From positions 1 to 64,000 of IMG/VR virus record IMGVR_UViG_3300012582_000004: a DNA stretch of 64,000 nucleotides; one strand, given 5' to 3'. The stretch is from a virus. Shown here in pieces: positions 53,604 through 63,235 of the stretch; position 1 is the first letter of the stretch, and each line of letters starts with the position of its first letter. Position numbers and translations under genes: made by a program. Under the pieces are notes generated by a model. The model saw nothing but the letters and a program-made list of their open reading frames with translations. It did no database searches and was not told the DNA's origin.

Positions 53604-54666
53604 TTTCTTTATTCTCTTTAATTTTACACTTTATATTTAAAAGACTTGGTGCTAAATGCTTTAAAGCGATAAGAATTTTTATATCATTACCATCAACTAC
53701 TAATTCAACTATAAAATCTTTATTTTCATTAACTAAGAATCTTTCTTTAATATTAGTACTTGATTTTTCGATCCATTCTGATTTAGATGGAATATTAATT
53801 ATATTCATTTTAGAATCAAATCTGAAATAAGATTCATCTGATATTGCATGATATTTCAATAAAATATTATGTACATCATCATATCTTTCATCATGTTCTT
53901 TAACAAGAGGGTATAATACATCTTTATTAAGAATATCATTCTTTATATTTAGATATTGAGATTTGAATGTGCTGAAATCATTGAATGCATCAGGGGTTTT
54001 AGATAAATCAACATTCAAGTCATAAAAAGAACTGTAATATAATTTAGGTAAAGCTTCTATTTTAATTCCCAATCCTTTCATTTTAAAATTTCTATAAGTT
54101 TCCCAAGTTATTTCACCAATAATGTCTAAGAAATTAATATAATGCTTTAAAAATTCATCTTTCAAATTAGCTTTTACTAATTCTACCCATTTAGTAATTA
54201 ATACATCCCAATTATCATGTGTATAAATTCTTCTAGCTGTAAATCCTAAGAATTTCTCTATATCAGTAAGTGATACTTTATCATCTACATTTTTGTTTCT
54301 TATTACATTATTATCAATTATTATACCACCATTATTTAAAATTTTAATAGATGATATATCTGCGAATTTTTCTTTTATTTTTAAAGATGCTTCAAAACAT
54401 TTCTTTAACTTAGCCCAATCAGATTCAATATTTATACCTTTGATATTAATTAAATGTTGCTTTTCAATTTTTATTTCAGGAGTTTTTTTAATTTCAATTA
54501 TAAGTCCTTGCCAAAATGAATTATCAGTTAAAAAGAAACGATTTTTCATAGAATTTAAAAAATCAAAATACTCAGGTTTAAATACAGCTAATGCAGTTAT
54601 AACCGAATAAATTAAAGGGAATTCACTTTTTCCTTCAGTTAAATATTCATTATATTTCTTAACCAT
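53593..54666 (-). CDS. Hypothetical protein with head-targeting-like tag
   Basis: 357 residues. Start MVKKYNEYLTEGKSE has the aromatic-x-x-aromatic spacing and an LTE-G site, the closest match in the window to the T4 internal-protein cleavage site. The rest is alpha/beta without known domain. Predicted head-packaged (inference). Confidence 0.65.
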   Translation of the reverse strand: MVKKYNEYLTEGKSEFPLIYSVITALAVFKPEYFDFLNSMKNRFFLTDNSFWQGLIIEIKKTPEIKIEKQHLINIKGINIESDWAKLKKCFEASLKIKEKFADISSIKILNNGGIIIDNNVIRNKNVDDKVSLTDIEKFLGFTARRIYTHDNWDVLITKWVELVKANLKDEFLKHYINFLDIIGEITWETYRNFKMKGLGIKIEALPKLYYSSFYDLNVDLSKTPDAFNDFSTFKSQYLNIKNDILNKDVLYPLVKEHDERYDDVHNILLKYHAISDESYFRFDSKMNIINIPSKSEWIEKSSTNIKERFLVNENKDFIVELVVDGNDIKILIALKHLAPSLLNIKCKIKENKESEL

Positions 54667-54743
54667 TTAGAGCATTGTTTTTGTTATATATTAATTTTTA
54701 CAGTTGTATTGATAGTTTGAATAGAAAAAATAATATATAGAAT

Positions 54744-55376
54744 ATGAAATATTTGAAAAGATTTAAGTTGTTTGAGAAATCATTGGAAGAAGCGGTAGAA
54801 GAATTAAAAGACTTTCAAAAGGAATTAGACATTAACTCAAATCTTACTAAGCTCATAAAATCTATAGATGGCATCGAATTAGAACTTAGTACGATATTCG
54901 AACATTTATTAGGCGATGAAGATATTACGGAATTAGAAGATGATCCTAAATTTAATAATGAATTATCCGATAGAAATTTAAAAATTAGTGAATTATTTGA
55001 TACAGAGGAATCAGCCACTTTAATAAAGCTAAGACTTAAATACTATTGGATTTATACAACAGATTCAACAGAATTGGATACACCTGTTTATATTCTACTA
55101 CAATGGGTAAATAAAGACAACACACTATCAAATATAAGACTTTTTTACGTACAGAAAGATATAACAAATTTCTATGATGAATTATCAACTGTTAAAATGA
55201 TAGTGAAACAAAAAGATAAAAAAAGCAATAAATGGATTTACATTAGTAGTAATTCTGGACAAAATTGGGTATTACAAAATGCCGAAAATGCTACAACAAC
55301 TTTTAAACAGACTTTAAATGCTGAAGATGTTGAAGAGCTATCAAAACACCCCGATGTTATAGTAGTTTTTGAATAA
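54744..55376 (+). CDS. Hypothetical protein with head-targeting-like tag
   Basis: 210 residues. Start MKYLKRFKLFEKSLEEAV has the tag and an LFE site, almost identical to the lysozyme-like protein's start (MKFLKDYKLFES). Next to the divergent tagged gene at 53593. The rest is acidic, unassigned. Confidence 0.65.
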   Translation: MKYLKRFKLFEKSLEEAVEELKDFQKELDINSNLTKLIKSIDGIELELSTIFEHLLGDEDITELEDDPKFNNELSDRNLKISELFDTEESATLIKLRLKYYWIYTTDSTELDTPVYILLQWVNKDNTLSNIRLFYVQKDITNFYDELSTVKMIVKQKDKKSNKWIYISSNSGQNWVLQNAENATTTFKQTLNAEDVEELSKHPDVIVVFE

Positions 55377-55412
55377 TTTTTACTAATATATATAGCTAAA
55401 TAGTAGATAGTT

Positions 55413-55757
55413 ATGTTTAAAATTTTATTGTCTAAAATATCTCAATCATTAGTTGATCACTTAGGTAAAGTGAGTCAAGTTAGAGTTCAGTCGTATTTTA
55501 TTTTAGCTGAAATTATAATTACTGGATTTTTTTTCTTGGCAATAGAAGCTGCTAATGCATATCAATTTATTTTTGTAGATAATAAACCGTATGCGCCTAC
55601 TACGCAGTCTATAGTTGTTTTTGGTATGGTATTAGCGCATCATTTAGTAATGCTAGGTTTAAAGTCTGGTTCAGAAGCTACTTCTTTCCCAAGTTTAGAT
55701 AAAAAAGTCATTATTCCTAAATCCGATGATGTGTGTGATAATACGCAACCAAAGTAA
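55413..55757 (+). CDS. Small membrane protein, possible holin
   Basis: 114 residues with two hydrophobic helices (about 27-48 and 68-85) and polar ends. Size and two-helix layout fit a holin, but many phage membrane proteins look similar and no endolysin is adjacent. AATATATA at 55385. Confidence 0.55.
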   Translation: MFKILLSKISQSLVDHLGKVSQVRVQSYFILAEIIITGFFFLAIEAANAYQFIFVDNKPYAPTTQSIVVFGMVLAHHLVMLGLKSGSEATSFPSLDKKVIIPKSDDVCDNTQPK

Positions 55758-55782
55758 GATATATAAAAAAAGGTTATGATAA

Positions 55783-56121
55783 ATGAGTAAAATACAACCA
55801 AAACAAATTGATTTATATACCGATCCTAACTTTACTTCATCATCGGATCAACTCATACCATCTCAAAAAGCAACTAAGATTTATGTTAATACTCAAATAC
55901 AGAGTAATAAATATCATGCTCTTCTGATATCTGGACAAAATTCATATGATGTTATTCATAATATGAATAATTATTATCTATCCATAGATGTATGGACAGT
56001 ATCAGGTATTATTCCAGTTGAAAAAATATACCCTCAAATTTTGATTATTGATAGTAACACAGTAAGAATAAATTTCAATTCTGCTACTACAGAGGATACT
56101 ATGATGGTAATAAAGGCATAA
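55783..56121 (+). CDS. Fibre-tip-like structural protein
   Basis: 112 residues. SDQLIPSQKATKIYVNTQI near 21 and the strand-rich end (VIHNMNNYYLSIDVW, RINFNSATTEDTMMVIKA) resemble the C-terminal modules of phage fibre and baseplate proteins. It may be a separately encoded tip domain. Its partner fibre is not identified. Confidence 0.6.
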   Translation: MSKIQPKQIDLYTDPNFTSSSDQLIPSQKATKIYVNTQIQSNKYHALLISGQNSYDVIHNMNNYYLSIDVWTVSGIIPVEKIYPQILIIDSNTVRINFNSATTEDTMMVIKA

Positions 56122-56126
56122 AAAGG

Positions 56127-58181
56127 TTATACCGCTCCATTTTTTTTAATTGTTTTAGAAGCCTCTTTAAGTTTTTTCTTTTCCTCTTTATTTTTAATTC
56201 TTTCTTCTTTTATAAAAGTTTTTAATTCAAGTACTGATTTAAATTTAGGTTCTATAAATTCATTTTTAACATTGACATACCCCCATAAATTATTGACTTT
56301 AAATATAGCATCGTTTGCATATAATTTTATTAAATCATAAATTGGTGGTATAACTTCTTCAAAAGTGTTTATATTTATTATACCCCGCTTACGATTACTA
56401 TGAGTAATTAAAAAATTACTTTTTTTAACTGTACGAGATGTATCAAACCAATGATAATTTCTATCAGCAGATACTACGATTTCTCCTTTTGATATATCGA
56501 ACAATTCAGCTTTTCTGGTATTGTCAACATTTTTACCAACACTAAACAAATAAGTTCCGTGAATTTGACTACAAAAATCCCATTCATTGCTGTAAATTTC
56601 ATTACCATTAGAATCTAAAAAAACTTCTACTTTTTTTTTATCTACGAATTTAGTTGCTTTATAAAATATTTTTCCTATATCACTTAAAATAACACGAATT
56701 TTATCAATTATTGTATATTTGAATTCGGTAATAAACTTCATTTGTTCAATGTCATAAATTGCATGTATTCTACAGTTGTTAATATTTTTTGAAATATTAA
56801 GATGACTATCACTAAGAAAATGTATACTATGACAAGAATCAATTATAACTTCTCCTTTTTCATTTAATATTTTTTGTTCAGTTAAGTAAGAAGATACATT
56901 CGATACAATAGAAAATAATACTTTATCATTTGGACATATAATAGCATTTATATAACTACCATTAATAGATTTGAAATCAAACAAAAACTCTTTTGTTTCA
57001 ATATTGAAAATAGTAGTTACATTATTATTCTTAGCAAACACCAAATTTTTAGAATTTCCTGCTTTATAAATATTTAAATATTTATTTTCTAATATTATAT
57101 TATTATCTACATCAATAATGCCATATAAACCTTTTTCGTTGCAATTAATAGCATATTTTTCCGAAATAACTTGTAAATTATTAAAATAGATAATTTCAAT
57201 AGCATTGACAACTTTACCATCTTTATCTAAAAAAATACCACCATAAAGATTTTTACCACTAACATTTCTTTTCATAAGTTTGTAAAATGTTGTAGATTTA
57301 ATGTTATTATCCACAGCAATATGATCATAATCAGCATTGATAATGAAATCTCCACTTTTATTCATTATACCATATTTATTATTTAAACTGTTAAAAATAA
57401 CTACAAAATTGTTATTCATGCTTTGTTGTATAATAGTATATGTTTTTCCTAAACCAAACATAACAGATTGCTTACCATCGTTATAAAGGCTCTTATTTAA
57501 ACTATAAACACCCCTTCTTTCGGTTTGTAGTTTATTCAACCACGCATCAATAGTCTCTTTGAATCCTGTTCTATCAGTACCATATACTCTATTTTCAGTA
57601 ACTAATAATGTATCTTTATCATTTACAAAAGGTTTAATTAATACCCTCGCAACTGGATTTTTAATGTTTAAATCATTATCTCTGATTAGATATGCAATAA
57701 GAGTTCCTACTTTAACATCTTCTGCTACATATTTTTTATTTTGTCCTGTTTGAAGGTGCATACAAGAAGTCCAACCTCTACCTGTACTCATTGACATAAT
57801 ATCTAATGGGTGTTTAGAAATAACTACTTTTAACCCACTGAGTTTAACGCCCACTCTTGTAACATCAGAATCAAATTTATTTTTTAATTCGGGATTTATT
57901 CTTTGTAATAATCTCCCTATTTTAAATTCATTCTTTGTATTTTCTTTTTTTGTCGCAACTCCCACACTATAATCTTTTAAAGAATAGCCGTTTTCCGATA
58001 AAGCTTTGGATACTATCAGTTGAATTTCTGAAATTGTTCTTTCTATAGGTTGTTCACCTATCATATTTAGATAAATTCGGTGTTTATTACCAAACCATTC
58101 AGCATATCTAGTATCCCCGTGTACAGTTTTCCATATTTTATGGTAATTTCTTATTTCATGTAGTTTTACAATAGCTTTCAT
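56127..58181 (-). CDS. SCM-motif N-terminal domain with WG-repeat C-terminus
   Basis: 684 residues. The N-terminal 215 share the layout of the SCM proteins at 41-44 kb: KIGRLLQRI, GRGWTSCMHLQTG, VGTLIAYLI, VARVLIKPF and a closing NRVYGT. From about 240, WG-type repeats recur (LNNKYGIMNKSGDFI, KGLYGIIDVDNNII, NNLWGYVNVKNEFIEP), which form a beta-propeller-like binding surface. Lys-rich tail. It probably binds another protein or nucleic acid; function unknown. Confidence 0.65.
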   Translation of the reverse strand: MKAIVKLHEIRNYHKIWKTVHGDTRYAEWFGNKHRIYLNMIGEQPIERTISEIQLIVSKALSENGYSLKDYSVGVATKKENTKNEFKIGRLLQRINPELKNKFDSDVTRVGVKLSGLKVVISKHPLDIMSMSTGRGWTSCMHLQTGQNKKYVAEDVKVGTLIAYLIRDNDLNIKNPVARVLIKPFVNDKDTLLVTENRVYGTDRTGFKETIDAWLNKLQTERRGVYSLNKSLYNDGKQSVMFGLGKTYTIIQQSMNNNFVVIFNSLNNKYGIMNKSGDFIINADYDHIAVDNNIKSTTFYKLMKRNVSGKNLYGGIFLDKDGKVVNAIEIIYFNNLQVISEKYAINCNEKGLYGIIDVDNNIILENKYLNIYKAGNSKNLVFAKNNNVTTIFNIETKEFLFDFKSINGSYINAIICPNDKVLFSIVSNVSSYLTEQKILNEKGEVIIDSCHSIHFLSDSHLNISKNINNCRIHAIYDIEQMKFITEFKYTIIDKIRVILSDIGKIFYKATKFVDKKKVEVFLDSNGNEIYSNEWDFCSQIHGTYLFSVGKNVDNTRKAELFDISKGEIVVSADRNYHWFDTSRTVKKSNFLITHSNRKRGIININTFEEVIPPIYDLIKLYANDAIFKVNNLWGYVNVKNEFIEPKFKSVLELKTFIKEERIKNKEEKKKLKEASKTIKKNGAV

Positions 58182-58445
58182 TCGGGGACAATTAAATATC
58201 TATTCACCAAATGTAAAATAAAAAAATGATATATGCAAATAAATAGCTATGAAATGTGGGAAAAATACTCATTTTTATGTTGTATATAACACATTTTTAA
58301 CGGCTTATATATTAAAAAGATACAATACCATTTTTTTGGTTTTTTGGAATCTTCCTTTTTATAGATGATATATAACATCTCTTAAAAATTTTTATCAAAA
58401 TTATATAAAACCAAACACAGAAAAAAATAATAATAGTTAAATAAA

Positions 58446-59663
58446 ATGAAAAATGATATGAATCAAATTGTAGTTGTAAAGCGAAACGGTAAAAAAGAGT
58501 CAGTTAAGCTTGAAAAAATTCTACACAGAATTGACAAAGAAAGTTATGGATTGAATTCTCAATGGATTCAACCAATGGAAATAGCAAAAAAAGTAATAGC
58601 GGGTATTTATAGTGGTGTAACTACTAAAGAACTAGATAAATTGAGCATCGAGACTGCTGCATCATTAACAACTAAACACCCAGATTATTCTACACTTGCT
58701 GCAAGATTAGCAATCACAACTTTACACAAGGACACTAAAAGATATTTTTCTGAATGTGTAGAAGACTTATATAATTTTATTAATAAGGAAACTAATAGAC
58801 ATGCGCCTTTAGTAAGTGAAGAATTTTATAATATCGTTAAAGAAAATGCTGACGAATTAGATTCTGCTATTGTTGCGTCTCGCGATTTCATGTTTGATTA
58901 TTTCGGATACAAAACATTAGAAAAATCATACTTATTAAAAATTGATGATGCTGTAGCAGAAAGACCTCAATATTTATTTATGAGAACGGCATTAGGTATT
59001 CACGGTAGAGATATTGAATCTGTATTAAAAACTTATGATTTGATTTCACAGGGGTATTTTACGCATGCTACACCAACATTATTTAATGCTGGTACAACAA
59101 GACCCCAACTTTCGAGTTGTTTTCTTTTAAAATTACATTCTGATTCAATTGAAGGAATTTTTGAAACAATTAAAGATACTGCATTAATTTCCAAAAATGC
59201 TGGTGGTATAGGCATTGCCATCTCAAATGTTAGAGCGGCTGGTTCTTATATCACTGGTACTAACGGACGCTCTAACGGATTAATACCATTCTTGAAAATA
59301 TTTGACTCATGTGCTAGGGCGGTTGATCAGTGTTTTTTAGAAGGTACTAAAATTGTAACTAATAAAGGTTTAGTAGAAATTAACAATCTTAAAGAAGGTG
59401 ATTTAGTTCTTACATCCGATGGGAAATTTAATCCAGTTGAAACTAAATTGTCATTTACAAAAGAAACAGCTAGGATAGTTAAAATTAAAACTGCTAAAGG
59501 TGAACAAGAAGTAACTGAAGAGCATAATATATTAGTTATCCAAAATATAGAAAAAGATTTAGATAAAGAAACAATTAAAAAAAGAATATTAACTGGACTT
59601 TATCCAATAGAATGGAAGAAAGCAAAAGATTTAGTTATAACAGATAGAATATTAAAATATTAA
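58446..59663 (+). CDS. nrdA: Ribonucleotide reductase large subunit NrdA, N-terminal part fused to split-intein N-half
   Basis: 405 residues. 1-295 are NrdA: an ATP-cone (VVKRNGKKESVKLEKI), THATPTLFNAGTTRPQLSSC with the first active-site Cys, and KNAGGIGIAISN. It stops within the conserved site DSCARAVDQ. Residues 296-405 are an intein N-half: Cys296 begins CFLEGTKIVTNKGLVEINNL (block A), and GEQEVTEEHNIL is block B with its His. The frame closes at 59663. The rest of NrdA is encoded at 60649-62740. Confidence 0.93.
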   Translation: MKNDMNQIVVVKRNGKKESVKLEKILHRIDKESYGLNSQWIQPMEIAKKVIAGIYSGVTTKELDKLSIETAASLTTKHPDYSTLAARLAITTLHKDTKRYFSECVEDLYNFINKETNRHAPLVSEEFYNIVKENADELDSAIVASRDFMFDYFGYKTLEKSYLLKIDDAVAERPQYLFMRTALGIHGRDIESVLKTYDLISQGYFTHATPTLFNAGTTRPQLSSCFLLKLHSDSIEGIFETIKDTALISKNAGGIGIAISNVRAAGSYITGTNGRSNGLIPFLKIFDSCARAVDQCFLEGTKIVTNKGLVEINNLKEGDLVLTSDGKFNPVETKLSFTKETARIVKIKTAKGEQEVTEEHNILVIQNIEKDLDKETIKKRILTGLYPIEWKKAKDLVITDRILKY

Positions 59664-59716
59664 AATTTATTTTTAATATTTAAAGTAATTAGTCCATAAG
59701 GATTAATTAAAAATTA

Positions 59717-60640
59717 TTGAAATTAAATATGTCAAAAATAATCACAACAGAAGATTTTATATTAAATGCTAAACAAAAACATAACGATATTTACGACTAT
59801 TCTTTAGTAGTTTATAAAAATGCTAAAGAAAAAATAAAAATTATATGTAAAATACATAATGAAATATTTACACAAACACCAAATTCACATCTACGTGGAA
59901 GTGGATGTCACTTATGTGGAAGAAAAAAAGTAGAGGATTCTATGCGATTATCAAATGAAATATTTATAGAAAAAGCTATATTAATACACGGATTAAAATA
60001 TAACTATGACGAAATAAATTATATTGATTATTATACTAAGATTAAAATAAAATGTTCTTTACATGGTGAATTTTTTCAACAACCTAGGAAACATTTATAT
60101 GGTAATGGTTGTAAAAAATGTTGTGGTTTAATAAATAATTTTATAGATTTATGTAAAGAAAAATTTTCAGAATATAACTTTGATTATACAATTACTAAAT
60201 ATGAAGGTATGCGAAATAAAATCAAAGTAAATTGTTTAAAACATGGAATATTCGAAAAAACGGCATCCAAATTCTACCACAGTAATCAAATATGTCCGAA
60301 GTGTGTCAATAGAACAATATCAAAATCTGAACATGATTGGTTAGATGATTTAAAAATACCACAAATAAATAGAAATTATTATTTATTAATAGGTGATAAA
60401 ACATATTGTTTAGATGGTATTGATTTAAAAAATAAAATTATATACGAATTTAATGGTGACTTTTTTCATGGTAATCCATCAAAATATAAAAATGATGATA
60501 TAAACCCATTACTTAAAGAAACATTTGGTGAATTATATAAAAAAACTTTAGAAAAAGAAAAATATATTTTGGAAAACAGCGATTTTAAAGTGGTATCTAT
60601 ATGGGAGAGTGAATATTTAAAAAGTAAAAATAAAAAATAG
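59717..60640 (+). CDS. Vsr-like homing endonuclease between split-intein halves
   Basis: 307 residues. Three knuckle repeats (IICKIHNEIFTQTPNSHLRG with CHLC; CSLHGEFFQ with CKKC; CLKHGIFEK with CPKC) form the DNA-binding part. The C-terminus is the Vsr-like core: CLDGIDLKNKIIYEFNGDFF, HGNPSKY and FKVVSIWESEY. It lies between intein halves in the same order as the published fractured genes with split inteins, where this endonuclease family was first described. Confidence 0.85.
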   Translation: MKLNMSKIITTEDFILNAKQKHNDIYDYSLVVYKNAKEKIKIICKIHNEIFTQTPNSHLRGSGCHLCGRKKVEDSMRLSNEIFIEKAILIHGLKYNYDEINYIDYYTKIKIKCSLHGEFFQQPRKHLYGNGCKKCCGLINNFIDLCKEKFSEYNFDYTITKYEGMRNKIKVNCLKHGIFEKTASKFYHSNQICPKCVNRTISKSEHDWLDDLKIPQINRNYYLLIGDKTYCLDGIDLKNKIIYEFNGDFFHGNPSKYKNDDINPLLKETFGELYKKTLEKEKYILENSDFKVVSIWESEYLKSKNKK

Positions 60641-60648
60641 AAATAAAT

Positions 60649-62740
60649 ATGAGTAAAGAACAAATTGAAAGTGGAATGGAGTATATAGAATCTCCAGAAG
60701 AATTAAATTTAAATTTTGATTTAATTGATTTTGAGGAAATAGAAAGTGTTTCTATTGAAGAAGTTGAAAATGTAAAAGTATATGATTTAGAAATAAAAAA
60801 TAATCATACGTATCAAGTTGATGGGCTAGGATTAGTTCATAACGGTGGTGGTAAACTGTAATTGCTTCCACATAAAAAAATTCTGTGAACTGCTGGAAAA
60901 TCCTTTAAGTTTCTAATACTACAAAGTAATCTGTGAAGATAAACTTGAATGTTTAAAAAATTAGAAAATTGGACAATCAGCATCCAAGCTTCTTAGAAAT
61001 AAGAAGAAGGTTCAACGACTACTAAAAGTAATCTAAGTTTTAAATAATATGATGAAATTGGCACGAGTGCAGAACAGTCTAAAAAACTGAAGATATAGTC
61101 TGAACTTATAAGAAATTATAAGAAATTAGGATAAAGAACCTAATGATAACAAACTGAAAAGAAAAGGTAGTTTTGCTGTATATTTAGAACCTTGGCACGG
61201 TGACATCATGGATTTTCTCGATTTAAAGAAAAACCATGGTAAAGAAGAAATGCGAGCAAGAGATTTATTTTATGCTATATGGATGTGTGATCTTTTTTTA
61301 CAAAGAGTGGAAAAAGATTTAGATTGGTCATTAATGTGTCCTAATCAATCACCAGGTTTGGATGATGTATACGCTGAAGAATTTGTTAAATTGTATGAAC
61401 AATATGAAGCTGATGGTAAATTTTTGAGAAAAGTTAAAGCCAGAGATGTTTGGCACAAGATACTTGAAGCGCAAATGGAAACTGGTACACCATATATTTT
61501 ATATAAAGATTCGTGTAATGCTAAATCAAATCAAAAAAATGCTGGAATTTTGAAGACATCAAATCTTTGTGCTGAAATATTAGAAGTAGTATCTGGTGAA
61601 GAAGACATAGATCCAGAAACTGGTGTGGCTGGACAAACTGCTGTTTGTAATTTAGCATCTATTTGTTTGCCAAAATTTGTAAAAGGTAAAAAGAATTTCA
61701 AATTTGATTTCGAAAAATTACATGATGTAGCTTACCAAGCTATTGTAAATTTGAATAAAGTAATTGATGTTAATTATTACCCAACAGAGAGAGCGAAAAG
61801 ATCAAATACTAAAATGAGACCTGTTGGTCTCGGCACACAGGGTATGGCGGATGTTTTTTTCTTAATGAATTTAGAATTTACATCACCAGAATCTAAAAAA
61901 TTAAATATAGAAATATACGAAACAATATATCACGCAGCATTACAAGCCTCTTGTGATATAGCTAAAAAAGAAGGTACATACACAATGTTTGAAGGTTCAC
62001 CAGCTTCTAAAGGTATATTACAATTTGATATGTGGAATGTTGTACCATCAAACAGATATAATTGGTATGAATTGAAAGAAGAAATTAAAAAATATGGTTT
62101 GAGAAACTCATTAACCACATGTAGTATGCCTACGGCATCAACGGCATCAATTTTCGGAAACGAAGCTTCACAAGAAGTTCAAAGTAGCAATATGTATACA
62201 CGTAAAGTTCTTTCAGGCGAATTCATTATAGTAAATAAACATTTAGTTAAAAAATTGTGCGAATTGAATTTATGGTCTGATGAAATGAGACAACAAATTA
62301 TTGTTAATAATGGATCTATTCAAAACATTACTTCAATACCTAAAGAAATTAGAGATATTTACAAAACTGTTTGGGAAACTTCTCAAAAAGATGTCATAGA
62401 TATGTATGCTAATCGAGGCTCTTTTATCGATCAAACACAATCTATGAATATATTTATGGCTAATCCTAATTATGCCAAATTAACATCAATGCATTTCTAT
62501 GGATGGGGTGGTGGAGTAACAAAAAGTTCACTGGATGAAAAATACGGAGCAACACCAGAAAAAGCATTAAAAACTGGTATTTACTATTTAAGAAGTCAGG
62601 CTGCTGCTGATGCAATCAAATTTACAATAGATCCCAATATGGTTAAAAGTGTAAAGGTTGATGGGAAAGAATATGATGCGAATGAACAAATGAGTTGTTC
62701 AATTGATAATCCTGATGATTGCATTGCATGCGGCTCGTAA
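60649..62740 (+). CDS. nrdA: Split-intein C-half fused to NrdA C-terminal part (interrupted by a group I intron)
   Basis: Exons 60649-60852 and 61157-62740. Residues 1-65 are the intein C-half, ending VKVYDLEIKNNHTYQVDGLG then LVHN (blocks F and G). NrdA resumes as GGG and, after removal of the intron, KRKGSFAVYLEPWHGDI. NLCAEI carries the second active-site Cys, and the tail DDCIACGS has the redox Cys pair. Total NrdA after splicing would be about 825 residues. The residue after the intein is Gly, not Cys, Ser or Thr. If unspliced, translation ends at 60861. Confidence 0.9.
60853..61156 (+). mobile_element. Group I intron in nrdA
   Basis: 304 bases without an ORF. Boundaries follow group I rules: the upstream exon ends in U (GGTGGTGGT), the intron ends in G, and joining restores GGG-KRKG. 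The core motifs GTTCAACGACTA (61011 region) and AAGATATAGTC (61090 region), typical of the P7/S element of group I introns, are present. AAACTG occurs at both intron ends. Confidence 0.88.
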
Positions 62741-62748
62741 ATGAAAAT

Positions 62749-62781
62749 AAAAAAGGCTTGGAATAAATCTAAGCCTTTTTT
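62749..62781. terminator. Bidirectional terminator after nrdA
   Basis: 11 bp perfect stem AAAAAAGGCTT / AAGCCTTTTTT with an 11-base loop, between convergent genes ending at 62740 and 62785. Confidence 0.88.
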
Positions 62782-62784
62782 ATT

Positions 62785-63216
62785 TTATACTGTTTCTTCA
62801 ATAAAATAATTATCAATGTGTTCAAATAATTCTTTGTTGCAACGATTCTTCATTGTTTTTTTAATTTCAGAATTATCATATTCACCATCATTCAACTCAC
62901 TATTACATTGGATATAAAAGTAAGTTTTGTTATCCCTACTACTATGAAAACCAATTGATAGAAGATATTTTTTGAATAGATGATAACTTTCATCAGATTC
63001 AAAATTAGCTTTTAAATCATTTTTAATTTCAACGAGTGAATCAACTGCTAAAATTAGCACAGGATTTACATTACCGCCTCTTAAATCTCTATGTGTGAAA
63101 TCAAGATGTCCAAAATTCTTTGAAAACCACGATAAACCCAATTGTAAGGTTGTTATAGCATTAGCTTTCTCTAAATGAGAATCTCTAATTTGTGCTATTC
63201 TATCAAGTGAATCCAT
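62785..63216 (-). CDS. Hypothetical protein
   Basis: 143 residues from ATG 63216. TTG 63246 is in frame but upstream of the transcription start expected from the promoter at 63236. Alpha/beta, no family recognised. Confidence 0.65.
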   Translation of the reverse strand: MDSLDRIAQIRDSHLEKANAITTLQLGLSWFSKNFGHLDFTHRDLRGGNVNPVLILAVDSLVEIKNDLKANFESDESYHLFKKYLLSIGFHSSRDNKTYFYIQCNSELNDGEYDNSEIKKTMKNRCNKELFEHIDNYFIEETV

Positions 63217-63235
63217 AATCCCTATTATTATAATA

